From Apostichopus japonicus (lineage: Eukaryota; Echinodermata; Holothuroidea; Aspidochirotida; Stichopodidae), in assembly GCF_037975245.1 (NCBI RefSeq), contig NC_092565.1, positions 11,836,499 to 11,900,498 of the forward strand: 64,000 nucleotides of DNA, read 5' to 3'. Below are positions 32,345-47,300 of the stretch, in pieces. Positions within the stretch are counted from its first letter, which is position 1, and each line of letters opens with the position of its first letter. The notes below the pieces were generated by a model that worked only from the letters and a program-made list of their open reading frames with translations, was not told where the DNA came from and ran no database searches. Position numbers and translations under genes: made by a program.

Positions 32345-35300
32345 TTAGTGTTCTTTGTTGTAAAGCGACATTGTGTGTGGAACAGCTACGCGGTGTTCAG
32401 CTTCGTCATCCAATTCTCTATGACCCACGTCGTCTAACTCAATCCCATATTGAACAGCATCTTCCTGTTTAAAAGAAGATTAAGATTTTCATTATTATAA
32501 TGGCTTCCAAATTAAGTTGTATGTATCACACACGGCAACAATCAGGTTAAATGCCATTACCATATTGCTGATAATCATGCATGTGAACACATTTCCACAA
32601 GGGCAGTTTTACTTTATTCTTTGGTTCTGACCATGCATCCGTCTATATTTATTCCCGTATCTGCTCCGCCTAACCGTCAGTCTATCAGTGTCTGACCAGG
32701 GAGTTAACTCCCTGGACATAAAAATTGTTGTCTGTCTATCAGTGGCTTAGTTAACGGGGGGGAGGGTATAATTTGTTGGGGACGCGACGGGCGACCGTGA
32801 AAAACAGGGAGCACTAAAAAAATAATAATAAAAAGATATGTAGGCTGAGCGCGGGCAGTGTCTCTCTGAGTGGTCATATATTTGTATTCATATAGGCTAC
32901 GTTGTATTTTCAATATGTGATATAACCGGATGGTTTTCGACCGCTCAGGCGCGCAAATTGTTTTTTTGTACCAAAAATGAAAATTTACCTAGCTCTCTAT
33001 AGCCTGTCCGAGTCTGGGAAGATATGAAGCACAGCAATGTAATGCATACAATCTGTGAATGTTTGGGACAGGAAATATTCTATTTATCATGTAATAACCC
33101 AGAAGATATGAGGGACAACGCCTGGCTTTAATCACTTATCATGAAATGGTACATGATTTGGTCATTTGGAAGCGAGTCTGGTATATTTACGCCGGTTGAT
33201 TTTAAATTACAATTTGCAGACACGATGTTACCATTCTGTACGTGAAACATCAGGCCATTCTCACCTCGAAAATACTAACCTCTTCAAGAAAATCAATCTG
33301 ATATCCATTGTGTGCACCCTGAACCCACATTTGCATTGGAGTTTGATTCCCGGCAGTTCGTATTTTATGGTGAATGAAGGTGTCTTGAAAAGACTTTAGT
33401 TGATTGTTTATGACATGCTGGAAGACGTAATGAAGCGCAAACAAGTCAATATCACATCCACAATCCAGCCGTCCTTCTTGTTCCATAGTGTAGAAGAGAT
33501 GATAGAAACCACTCAAGCATGACTGAAGAGTAAATGTACAACAACAAACAAATCTAAAGTAAGAATGATGAAAATTAATATGATAGCCAACCTTGAAAAC
33601 GGATATGCCTATATAACTGTGTTAATTTGGCTGCAAAAATGTTAATTGTATGTTTACATTCCTTGAGAGAAAAACCCATTTGTGCTGGCAAGATGGGTGG
33701 GATTGGGCCGAAGGAAAGTCACAGTTAGGGAAAGCTTGACTGACGTAAGGGATGACTGGTCATTTTTTGTTTGTTTTTTACAAACAATGAAATAAATAGG
33801 AAACGTAGGTCAGCTTCCAAACAAGCTGATCTACGGAACTGGATTACCGTTTTCACGGGATGATTTTATTTTTTCCAACGATAATTAAGACAATTAAACT
33901 TTGGCATGTTGAAAAACGAAACTATTGTGTGACTGTGCTTGTAAGTGTGTTTTTTTTTTTTTTTTTTGATGCGTGGAAAATAACTGTTTTGTACAAATAG
34001 TACTTTTTAGTGAGTGTGCATATCGATAAATTTTTTACCGTTTTTCAATGTTTGTATGTCGTCAATGTGATTTCCCTTCCACGCTGATGATGTTCATAGC
34101 CTAGTGATCACACTTCTATTTGGTAGTGTGCGCTTCTGTAACCAGACAAGGTTTGTGCGTCAGAACTCATGACAATCTCACACTCTCAGCTCATACCAAT
34201 AAACAAAAGGCACGTAGCGAAAGAAACGAATACAGTTCTTACCTTATAAACATCTCGCCATAGTCGTTCTATTCGCTGGTTATGTACTGATTTTCCAGCA
34301 ATGAAAGATCCCCTCCCTGTGCCTCTCAAGGGGTGTTCTAACATGAATTTGCACACAAGCGTGTTTTCTCCTCCTTTATCTGATCGGACACGCTGAGGAA
34401 GACCAAACTCATCAACAGCTCCTAAAAAGGCTTTCAGCACCGTGTCAGCTTTGTTGTTGGTAGAACAAACCAAAAAAACTGGCATGCGGCTGTATCCATT
34501 GATACCACCATGGATTACAAATCTCCACCTGCCAAATAACAATTACAAGACAATATCTATTGTTGTATATTTTATATCTTATCGTTTTGCAGCATCAAAA
34601 ATGTTCATTTTGATAGCTGGGGTAATATTTGCATTTTTGCTCCCTCCCCGGAAAATTCTGACTATATAGGTCCTGTAAGTGTCCCCTCCCCCTCCCCTCT
34701 TCACTTATAGTAATTTTCCCCATCTGATCCCCGAAGTCAAGTTTATTAGACAAATTGCTCTGTGATTCTAGTCTTTGCTCATATTCGCTATAAGTCTTTT
34801 GCAAACAATCTAAAAATTTCCGTAAAATTGCTCGCGAAATGCTCAATCCGTTTGAACCAACATATAGAGCCGCATATACGGCGTGTATACAAACCCTTTT
34901 CTATCTCGCAACAAGAAAATCAAAAGTAGTTATTAGCACAAACTTGCGTGTAGATCTTATTATATATCTAAAATTTAGGCTACGTTTGCGTCGTGATACA
35001 CTATTTCACATTTACCCCCCCCCCGAACCACACCCCCCCCCCAATCGCCATATATTGGAATCTCCTTCAACAACATCATGGAAATATTCTTTCCCTAGAT
35101 CATGCCTCTGTATATGGTGAATACCTTGAGTCCATGGGGTGAAAGTTACTGAAAACAGTCGCTTGGAGCATCAGTTTGTTTAAAGAAAGTTTCACTATAT
35201 ATTTCACACTTTCGTTTCGTCTCCATTTCGAAAGAACGAATTGTACTGAAATTCCAATTATTATATAAAAAAAATTGTTGTATTGTTATCTAAAATTGTC

Positions 35301-38300
35301 GAGTTACTCCTCCAAAGTTAGCATTAACTATATGTGTTTTAGGTATAGGTTATCCGCAGAAATCAAATAAGTGACTATGACACGCATTAACCACGCATTT
35401 AGATATATAAGTTTAAATGAAATAAATGAAACAGCATCCAATAAACAACATATCTTCGAGTAATTCACCTGATGAGTTTGTGGTTCCCATCAATATGCCA
35501 GAGGGCATTTGGCCCAGCTACTCGGTACTCCCTTCGTGACAGAGCTGATTTCTTCCTCTTCTCGACGCCTGTGAGGTAATATGGATATCATTGGATTTAT
35601 CGTCTTACATCATAGTATGTTTGCAGCTAGGGATCATTACCAAATAGGAATAATAAATCTGAACTTACTAATGCAATGTTGCCAAATGAAAGAAGTGTGA
35701 TGGCAACTTTATTGTTGCGTAATATCCGAATTATAAATATTTTATAAATATAAAGACATCAGTGGGATAACAGGGTTGTGGGGGTTTTGTGATCACGGTA
35801 TCGTTGATTCGTTGACTTTGTTGACGGCAGACATTTCCCAACACCCATAAGAAAACTACCCACCAGTAAAATTAATCTTCGCGTGCCTTCTGCTAAAGAT
35901 ATCAAAGATAGAGACTTGACAAGCCTCGCGTTACAAACATATAACAAGGAATATGTGTAATTCCTATTTTCATGTGTAATTTTGAACTTAATCTTTAACT
36001 TGATAGATGGGCGTTCGGATCCAAGTTATGCATAGTGATATTTCACGTGTGTCGTATGAATGATAAACAGAGAAGAAATTTGAATTTGCCCTCTTCGTTG
36101 TTATCTGAATACGCAGGAGCTCACGAAGCCTCAATGAACTGTATTATTATTGCAATTGAATCGCACTTATTCAATTCGATCACACTTATCTTACCCTCTG
36201 GATCAACTCTGTGTATTGATTGGCGTATTCTCTCTCTCGACATGAATATTCCCTTGCTTTCCAAAGCCCCAGAGACCATTTTTTCTCCGTACATGGCGTT
36301 CTGCTGCAAAACCGCTAAAACGGCATCGTCAAGCTGAGTGTCTGCATATGCAAAATAATATAATAAAAGAACATACTGACGTATTACAATATTATTGTGA
36401 TGTCGTATGTACTGTATATTACACTGTCCACCCATTTCTACTGCAAAACCTAACAATTACAGAACCGACGTTACTGTAATGGGGGTTTGTTGGTATTGTT
36501 GTTTGGCTTCTACCAAGCCCCGTCAGTCACGGTGATATATGAAGGGAAACAAATTGTGTAAAGGAGCAAAAATGGACTACAAGTAGTCCATCTTGCGATG
36601 GCATGTTCCCGTAAGTTTGAATGTGTTTCGGACAGTCTGCTCTTGCCTGAGACCGTACGAATTCATGGTAACAACTTCGCATAATATGCAATTCATTTTG
36701 GTAAGCCCCAGCTCCCTTTAAAATCAAGTGGTCGTTGGTTCATGCAAAATTATTAAAAGTCGTTCATCAACTAACTCCATTACTTGGCTCAACATAGAAG
36801 TCTGATCCTAAAAAACAAAAAGGGTAGTTTATTCTTAAGAAAGCTGTCACAACTTCCGTGGGGTAAAACAAAAATGGCACCTTATAGCGCCCCCTCTGTT
36901 GCGACCCCGGGTTTTCCTTTGGCCTTCAAAGCCGATGAAATACAATTTTAGATAGATTCAGGGAAGTAAGCTCAAAGGACCAAAAGACTACTGAGAGGTC
37001 TCTGAAAGTTAACAAAACGATATATTAACAATGTACGAGGATTCTTGGTACTAGAAATTTGGAATATCACAGACAGATTTTACAATATTAAACGGCCGTT
37101 AAATTCTTTAAAGATTACTTTACTTATCTTACGCGGCGCGTGCCGGCTCTCGGTTCCTTTCGTAGCTGTGCTGACCTCCTTGCGTCACCAACAACGATGT
37201 CGGGAGTATCCCTCGTAGGCTGGTATCCCGTGACTTGGTCAGGAGCAAAACCGTTCCCCGCTGGTCCAATTCGACTCAACGTTTGTATCCCAAGGATGGC
37301 TTCCTCCTGGGTGAACTCCGAAAAACTCTGCCGAAGTCACGCCTGTCCCGGTTAAACGACGCACCAATCTGGTAAACAAACAGTCCACCGGTTCCTCTTT
37401 CCGTCCCCTCGATAATTAATCTTTTATCTCAGATGAATTTCTTCTCACAATTCTCCTCCATAGGTTTATTGAGAAAACATGCTAATTCTAACTCGACTGG
37501 ATAATTAGATCGATAAAAACTTCCATTCACCGAAAATATCTCTTCTTATATATAGCCGGGGTTTACTCTCCCGAAAGTTCTTTTCCATGAATCCTGACGG
37601 AATAACATCGATAAACATCCATGTCTCGAAGATACGACTGATAGTTCAACGTTCATTGGTCGACGATATCCGGTCACCTGCTAAAAATAACTTCCCGTAT
37701 GTTCTGGAAATTTGTAATCGCTAATATCGAATAACGCCATCATGTCTCGTCGCTTCCAGAAAAATTCAACATGGTTATCAGTCACGACGAGTGACCTACT
37801 TACCACTCAGACCAGCGTATACTGAATACACGTACAATTAATACAGTCTTTCGTGACAAAAGCTATTATCCCAACAGGAACCTCTCGCGAGGTCGATCAG
37901 CGGTTAAACTCCTTTAAATGTAGAAAGTTTCTGTCGCTGATATACATTTATTGACATGAAAGCGGATACTAAATTATATGCACTGATCTTTAAGGAATAT
38001 CAGCTGCAATATACCAATTTAAAAAAAAGGAGGTGAAGGGGACGGTAATCAACTTGAAAAAGCGAGCTTTCCTTATACTGTTTTTGTAGAAAATATGGAA
38101 ATGTTCGAAGTGCATATACTGAGTAATAATCCTGGTTTATGAAGTTCTTTATTGTTGGCATATTGTGTCTCTATCTCTCTGCTTTGACAAATTGCTAAAA
38201 GTTTCCATGTGATAGCCTCGAAGAGTTAATCGGCCATAAATAGACCCACGACCCAGTACGCATCACACTGGCGGTCCGCTGGCGTAAAAACGCTGGCGGT

Positions 38301-41300
38301 AAAACGCCGGAGGTCCGCCAACGGACCGATAGACATTGCTGCTTGGAAAAACCCAGCGTATTGCCGACAGCGGACCAACAGCGTATCGACGTCGTTAAAA
38401 AGCCGGCGGTTACACGCTGGAGGTCCGCCAACGGACCGATAGACATTGCTGCTTGGAAAAAACCCAGCGTATTGCCGACAGCGGACCAACAGCGTATCAA
38501 CGTCGTAAACAAGCCGGTGGTTTCACGCTGGAGGTCCGCCAACGGACCGATAGACATTGTTGCTTGGAAAAACCTAGCAGAATTCCGACAGCAGCCGTAG
38601 AAAATTTCCCACAAATATTATGTTATGAAAGTCACTCAGCAATTTACACAAGTTCACATACACATTGACCATCGGGTCTGTCCAAAATCTTAAGTCTCTA
38701 TGTGAAAGTTTAGTTAAATATGAGTTTCTATTAAACTATTTTACCCGTGCTTTTTGTATATATTTGTTCCTGTGGAGAGAAAAATTAAGAATACTTGGAT
38801 TTTGTGTAGTATTATAGGCCAGGTTTAGGTGCGGCTGCATGGGCTTATACGTTATTAGGCAACGGCTGGTGGTCCGCTAACGGACCGATAGATATTACAG
38901 CTGGCTTGTAAGTCCAGCGGAATGCCGACAGCAGTACCGCCGGAGGAAATATTGGATAGCTTTTGTGCAGAATTGGCGGGAAGTTACCTTACCAAACTGG
39001 CACAATTAACAGAATAATATTTTCCTAAAACCTATATTCGCCAATAACTATAAGGTAATTAAAGATTGAGCTAACTCAAAGTAGTTAAATTTTGCTTACC
39101 ATCCAATGTTATATATATTATCATACACTACATAATATTTGAAGGGGAAAAAAATACTGATCGAACGAGTCTGACGGATACCACATGAAGAAATCTTGGC
39201 AAGCATTTGGGCAAAATGGGCGGGTAATACCCTTAACCACAGGAACACTTACAAAATAATATTTTCAACAAATTCAAATTCTGAAATAAATATTAGCAAT
39301 AACGTTATAAGCGATATTCAAATACTTTAATAAATTTCAACTATCCCAAGAAGTATTTATTAATCAACAATTTAGCGTAGTTGAGAGAAAACAGTTCAGA
39401 AAACATTTTTCACTGATCGAACGAGCCTAGTATAACTGGCATCCAATCGCTAAATCGCAATGCTCAGTGTACTCAGATATAGCAGCTAGTTTGAAAAGCG
39501 GTCGCTTTCGTAATCCGTTACAACTCTTTCGATGTTGGATATCCTGATCAATTGTTTTGAAAGTACTTGCAGTCTGCAGATACAAATTTGCTTAAGAGGT
39601 ATGTACCTGTTTTTTCTTACTAAGGGTTGACAGTTGTACATTTGATTTCGCAAGTATTTGAAGTGACTATTTTTTAAATAAACTTAGACGTAATCTAGCG
39701 TTAGGCTAGAATGTATCGCTTAATGAGAAGCCTTTCGCGGTGTATGAATTACACCTAGCCTACATTTGTAGGTGTTAATTGTGTTAGGCTGAGCAATAAC
39801 GATCACACATAAAGGTAAACTAATGACCGTTGTTTGTATAATAGCTAGGTTATGCAATGTTATGCCGAAACATTTGTTTGCTGACTGTATTAGAAGAAAA
39901 CTGTTATCTGCAGAAGGTTAATACTGTAAATATTACTAGATGACTATGGAAGGCTTCCTCCTAATTTTAAATATCATATTCTGAAATATATATTACTTTA
40001 CTAGTAGTACAGTACTACTACTAGTTACTACTAGTAGTGGTAGTACACTAGTACTAGGGGCCTAGGCCTAGTTTTAAATCATTTGGTATGTTACAGTATT
40101 GAAAAATCATGGTCATCCATAACTTTTAAGAAATAATGTGCTGTTTTATTTGTTTATAGCTAGGCCTAGGCCTAGGCTAGTTAAGAAGGTAAAGACTCAA
40201 TGTTAAAACCTTATTAATAATAATATAAGTATGGTTGTTTTTAAATATCAGGAATGGGTTGGTGGTTAAATCTTTTTGGATTTCATGTTTAGTGCTTAGG
40301 CTTCAAAGTTTTTGTGACAAATTAAGCATTTTGGAGAACAATAGGTCATCGTCATCATAGTTTATGAGTACTCCTGTGGAGTATAGTGATACCCAGTAGC
40401 GTAGGAAGGTACTTTTGAGTGGGGGGCTGAAGACTGATGGCCGGCCTGGGGGGAGGGTGCAATATGGCACACTTCAACACCCACTCAATTTTGTAAACTT
40501 AATTTTGTATTGTCACCTGGCCTTAGATGCAATTTGGTGCTCCAAGTGAGATTTTTTTCTCATTTGGGAATGAAAAAGGGGTTTTCTGACTTGCGAAGCC
40601 AGGGGGGGGGGAGGGCGGAATGATACTTCTGCCCCTCCACATTTTTCACTGGGGGCTGGCGCCCCCATCCCCCCGGTTCCTACGCTCTTGGTGATACCAA
40701 CCAACACGATAATGAAAAATATTTCATATCTAGCCTCTAGGCTTCTAAAAAAATTGTGGCTGCCTTATCTCTTTTTGTTGCTTTTTGTCTTAGCTACTGT
40801 CAATTTGAAATATTTGCATTGGGTCTATTCCATGTGCTCAGTTTCTGGTGAATCATTCTGCACATGATTTCCAAGAAAATAACTGCCTACATTGAAGTGA
40901 TCCTCAGTTAAAGTAAAGTATATTTGCCCAATAGCTGAACTGCCTCTGTGCTATGTCTGTACTGCGTGCCACTATTTAACTCTATGGAAAGTTACTTTAA
41001 AGGGTTAAAAGTTTAAAGTGCTGCGGGGAGAACTGTTTAAATTCCTTGGCAATAAATCATTGAAAGCATAGTTAGTGGAGGTAGTTTAGGTTCAATTTGC
41101 CCCTCTATTGTATTCCCAGATGAATTAAATGGCAATGAAAGTAGATACAACTTTCGGCAAGCAGGAGGGTATGTTATTCTGTTTAAAAAGCTCTGCAGAC
41201 AGAGTAACGAATAACATGATTTGTCTGTATTTGATGATGTAAATTTGACCTTATATAATAGTTCTCCCCCCCCCCCCCCCCAAAAAAAAAAATTAATCCA

Positions 41301-44300
41301 AGGGTTAATGCCCATTGTAAGTAATGGATACAGAATGAAGAGCTCTAGATTATTGTTTTTGGTTCTTTTTTTTTGCAGTAGATTAACAGGGAAAAAATGA
41401 CTCATGTGAAATCCCTGGCGAACTAAACAAGGAAAATACAAAATGAGGTTGATGGGCATGTCAACACTGTTTTACAAGAAACATGCAATAATGATAACAA
41501 CTTGAGCTGCATGATGACACAGTTGAAGTTAAGAGTGAAAGGAGCGACAGATAGCCATTCCTCTCCTGCACAATATGTTGTTGTGAACTTATTTACTGTT
41601 AACTTTAATTTGAAGTATGGAAACACCAAAGTATGCTGCTGTTGTTGTTTTTTTGAGGAAGATGGAGTCAGCAGATTAAATCACAATTTATCAATTTTTC
41701 CAGATCAGGATTTCAGGAACTAAGTTAGAAGCCAGCGCGTTACTATTCCTGTGGGATCTTTGGAGGAATTTAATAACCTGGATGACTCTATTGAAACAAA
41801 CAAGGCTTTGGAAAGATATTTGGTAAGTCAGTTTAAAAGTGTAAGGAAAGTAATCAGAAAACAGTTTTCCAGAGTGTAATGTTAGTTTATCATTATAAAT
41901 TTGAAGCCAAGTCAGGTTTTATTGTGTCAGTGGTCTGTACAAAATAAAATATTTCCTGAGGGGCTAATTTCCTTTTCCTGGGAGAAAATTAAAACTCTAA
42001 GGTAGTAACAGACATGAAAGCATTTAGGTAACAAGAGTTTGGCCAGAAATGATTTTACATTGCGGTGCATTCTACAAAAGTGGGCTGTTAAATCAATCTT
42101 GTTTTTGACTGGACCCAGAAAGGAACATTGCAGCACTGCATTGCTAGTTCCTCTTAAAATATTGATAAGAAATTAGCAAAAGATGCCAAAGTTTGGATGA
42201 AATAGAATTACTTGAATATTTCTGTTTGTATAATAATTATTGAATGGTTTCTGATTAACTTTTCTTTCTTTTTGTTGTTTCAAGAAGAGAAGACTATCAA
42301 TTCTTGGTGGCAACACGTTGAAGGAGTGCGTTAAAAGAATCATGGGTGATTTATTGGCAAATGCAGTTGCTACCACACTGAACTGGACATGTACCACTGG
42401 GAAAACAGCCTTTGCGAAGCTGCATGTATGAAATACATAATTGAAAGTGAGTTTATATGTGTCATTTTTGTTTTCAGCAGCAGTGAAGAGAACCTTGAGT
42501 TGTGGGGAGGGGGTTGTGCATTTGACTCATGGATCGGCCAGCTTTTCAATGCAAAACCCCATCAACGAGAATTCTTGCTTTAATATACATTGAATTCTGG
42601 TCATTTAAATAAGTTACTACAAATATATTTTGATGTAAGATGTGTTGTTTCAGATGCAGTTGAAAAGCAGCATTCAGCATTGATTTTAAAGTTAGTTCAC
42701 CATATGATTTTATTGACCAGTCCATTGTCACTTTCTTTCCCAATTGATGGGACCTGGATTTGCAACAGTAATGCATGTGTTCAGTATAAAATGAAAGAAG
42801 GTGACTGTCAAATGCAAAGGAAATATTTCATATATCACTGAAAAAATGGTAAATGTGTGAAAATGTGAATAATGTAGTTTAACCAATTGTCATAATGTGA
42901 GACCCCAGCCGATACTCATAGCTAGTGTTACAGTTGGCACAGTAATTATCAAAAAGATGTGACACGTTGAACTAAGAGTCAGACAGGTGAAAATTTGCAG
43001 TAATTTAAAAAAAAAAAAATAGTATATTAAATTTTATAATTAATTTTTTTTTTTTTTTTAAATTTGCATTTACAAAAAACTTGCCACCTGTAACACATGT
43101 TACTGTGTTACGAGCAGTTACAGTAGTAACTGATGCATGGTTGTGGAACATGAACAGTAGTAACTGTCCTAGCTATGAGTATCGGGTAACCCATTATTGG
43201 CTTCATTTTACTGCTTGTGTAGAATGCAATCTTTTATGTAATGTTTTGTGTAATGTGTTTTGTATTAACAGAAGCTGTACGGAGGAACTGCACAATCGAC
43301 TTCATCTGATATTCAGGCGGCGGTGGTTAGATTTCTGAAGGATGCATCAGATTGTCAGGGAGGGCGAAAATCTCGGACTTCACCACAAACAGTTGACGAG
43401 TGAATTTCTTTAGTGCTGTTGCAATATTTAACGCTGGAACTCATTTTCTTGCTTTGTAATTTATAGGCGTAATAAAATGATAGCAACTAATTTCACTGTG
43501 TTAGTCATTATTTCTTCATATGTAACCGCATGTGTAATTCAGTAAAATCTGCAGGTAGACCAATAGCTCTGTTCTAGTAGTACACCCCAAACAAGCTGGC
43601 ACTCTTGCTAGCATTCCCTTGACAATGTGCTGGGACAAAACCAGATATTTGACGGACAGTTTTCTACCGGAACACAGATATTTGGTTAGCAATTCATGTG
43701 AAGATCTCTGCCTAGCGGGTTGCTGGCGAAATACCAGATTTGGGCTAGCAGGTCGCCAGAACACTGGATATTAGCTAGTGGATAGCCAGTGGCTCTCTCT
43801 GACAGAAATTCAGCGGTACTCCGGTGGTAAGCTTGCGTTTCTCCGGCGGTCTGCTGGTAGTACACCGGCGGAAAACTGGCGTTTCTTCGGCGGTCTGCTG
43901 GTGGAACACTGACGGTACACCAGCAGTACGCTGGCGTTTCTTTGGCGGTTTACTGGTGGAACACCGGCGGTACGCTGGAGTTTCTTCGGCGGTCTGCCGG
44001 TGGAACACTGGCGGTACACCGGCGGAACGCTGGCGTTTCTTCGGCGGTACGCTGGCGTTTCTCTGGCGGTCTACTGGTGGATCACTGGCGGTACACCGGC
44101 GGTACACTGGCGTTTCTTCGGCGGTCTGCTTGTGAAACACTGGCGGTACACCGGCGGTACGCTGGCGTTTCTCCGGCGGTCTTCTGGCGTAGTCGCCGGC
44201 GGACCGCCGGATTAAAGCCGGCCAAATCTCTGGCGTTCCGCCGGCTTTCCCCGCCGGTGGACCGCCAGTGGTGCAGCTGGCGGGCCGCCGGTGGACCGCT

Positions 44301-47300
44301 AGCATGATGTTATCTGGGGAAGTAGTTAATGTGTTTTGGGGACGTACGGGTTTGCGACAAGGAAGGTTAGTGTCATCTCTGTGTGACAACATAAACAAAA
44401 TTGATTGCTCGGTGACCTCGATGCAGTTATTATTATTCAAAGAAACCTGTCATCGGTGGAACTATTGATCAGACTTCTATGGTAGAACCAATGAGTTACG
44501 TCTCAATTCCTTGGTAAAACCATGGAGCTGGTAAAACTAACGTTTGTCTGTCAACCCATTATTGTTACTCATTGTGGCACGGTTGCAAACATGTCCCTAA
44601 GGAAAAGGTGTATCACCATGTAAACATTAGTATGATTTATTTTGTGTTGGGGTGGGGTTCCTTTACTCTGTGACTCTTGTTTCAGGTTTAAATATATGCA
44701 TGAGCCATTAACTATGTTACTAAAATAACTATATGAAAGACTGTCATACTTAAAGTGGCCATGACACGAAAATTTCAGTCCTATATTTTTGGGATCCATC
44801 AAAGAATGTTCTCTAGAACATGTATCAACCATTCTGCCAGTTTAAAACTTGATTTTTCAAGTCGAAAATTGAGAATGAATTTACCCTTTTCGGCGTTTGA
44901 AACTTTGTTTACTCGAAAATTTTCCGATTCGCATGACGTCAAGTGACGTCACGTTTTGAACACATTTACGATCCTCCGAATATACCATTCACGTACACAG
45001 TAGACAAGTACACATACCACTAGTAGTTACTAAACAAAACACCGATCACAAGTGCGATATCAAATCAAAATTTCCTGTGAAATGGCGGATCCAGAACCAA
45101 TTGCGGCAACCGAAGTTCAAAGTGATAATGGTTCTTCACTAGGCAGTGAAATTGGGCTATAATTAGAGTGCCCTTTCTCATATTCGAAGCAGAGAGTGAA
45201 GGCGATGATCATTCCAATATTGAACCGAACGTTGAGGGTGGAGCGGAGGTGTTAGAACCGTATCAGTTCGAGCCTGTTAAACGAGCCGAAATTGAAGCTC
45301 CACAACATATCGAAGAAGAAATCCGTTCGAAACCATTGCAAGGAACATACAACGTGGTAAGAATTTTTAACGAAGCATTTAAAAACAAAATCCAGTCCAT
45401 TTTGTGCATGTGTTGTTGGAATTCGCGGAACACCCTAAACCGTATTGTGCGTTGTGTTACGGTAACTTACAAACCCATATGTAGAGTGTGTAGTACTAGT
45501 AGGGTTGGTTGCATACTGAAAGTTTGGCTCGGGGATGTAAGTTGCATTATGCAGCCATGCTAGGTAGGCATATGTGTTATTTCATACTCATTATTACTTG
45601 GCTAGTACTTTGGCCTGGAGTTTTGCAAATCAATTTTCTGAAACAAAAGAATGTTTCATGATACACGGAAGGTGTATCACAACAAATGTAACCATAACTG
45701 TACATTGTATGCCTGCTTGTTATTGTGGACATCATGGCCAACATTAATACATTTTGAACTTTCATAAATTTTTTCCCAGGCAGTACAGATACATAGCCTA
45801 CGGTCAACAGGTTCAATGATACTTGGGGTTCCTAGCAAGACACGTCAGGGTTGTGCTACCATCATGTGCAGTCCAAAGGATCAGAAGTGATTTTCCAGCC
45901 AATGGTCATTACACTGGATTCAAGTTGCCAGGAGAAAACTCATTGTATAGGAAGCCTTGGTTGAGAAATTCCTCCAGGAACACCTTTTCTAAACTACAAT
46001 TGTATTGGATTATCAATCCGTCAGGGTTCCCTCAGTGTTGATATATTGAAATTCAAGACTTTTAATTCAGGATGAAAAGGTTACTTTCCAGACCCAACAT
46101 CAACAATGAAAGAAAAGGCATGTTTTGAAGCATTTGGACACAAGTATTGGCGTGACCGTGATGTCATATAATATGTGCATAAGGGAACGGGCATTGACCT
46201 TTTTAGGGGCATTTACCTCCCAGACGTTTGATTCGTACCTTTAATCTGGAAGCCAAAATATCCATATCACCAATGATATTTGACAGAAAAGTCATAATAA
46301 AGACCAATGGAGGCAGCAGAACTCTTGAATGTTTAGACTTTGTTTCTTCAGCAGCAGTTGGCTTGTTTTGTAGTCTTTCTTCAAAAACTCAGCAGTACAC
46401 CCTGTTAATGGTCTTCGATTGTTTTAATGCGTGTGATGCTGTGTTTCACATTGCCCATCAGTGTTGTACGTGTCGTCGTGTTTGTGTAACATTTTTGCAT
46501 GTGAGTTACTTTGTGCAGTGTTTCTTGGTTTAAATAACCCTTTATTGTATTTGATTCTGGATTATTCTAATTAATTTGTCACAACAACGATTGATAGCGA
46601 TGGACATGCAACTGCTTTGTAGGCTTAAAGCAAAAAAATTCATGTAAGTTGTTTTCTTTTAACCTCCTTTGATGTCACAAATCACATTAGTGTAATTTAA
46701 GAATGATAATGTTTATGGAAAGTACAGTTTTACTTTTATGTCATATAATACAATGATTGTTGTTAATGTTAGTTCAGATTGTCCAGAATGACTGTCTAGA
46801 ACTGATATTGAATAAATTTTGTTCAATGATTTAACACTTGAACAACACTTGTTGTGTGAATTTTTGGCTCTGTGACTTTAAAATAAATCCCTTTGAGATT
46901 TAATTAAACACCCTTTGGAATAAAATCTTTTTACCCAACCTATTTTGACCCATCCCCATTACCCCCACTCCCTCCACAACATAAAAAATGGTTTTCCTGG
47001 AATAGGAATAAGAAATTATTGCTATAACTAACTGATCCAGCATATTCCAGAAATAAATTGGGGCACTGAGATTTGTTCACAAGAAGATGTAACCCATTGC
47101 TTCTGAACAAGGGCGGCGGAACCGGGGGGGCACAGGGGGCACGTGCCCCCCCACTTTTCCTCAGGTTAAAAATGTGCCCTTTTTCTACATAAAAATTGAG
47201 GTGTCTCAAGTTAGCAAGAGGCCAGGGAACCAGAATGAACACTCGGGAAGGGCCGTTTCCGGCCATCTGAGGGGTTTGTAAAACCAAAAATTTTCTTGTA

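Noticed and set aside
42650-42770. Candidate extra DUF4806 exon ([12 protein letters not shown])
   Set aside because: Its acceptor phase does not fit the phase-0 exons on either side, whereas direct joining of 42,425 to 43,272 keeps the frame.
43775-44440. 221-codon antisense open frame with repeated [16 protein letters not shown]
   Set aside because: It is the translation of a GC-rich minisatellite whose unit length happens to avoid stops. There is no domain and no gene structure around it.
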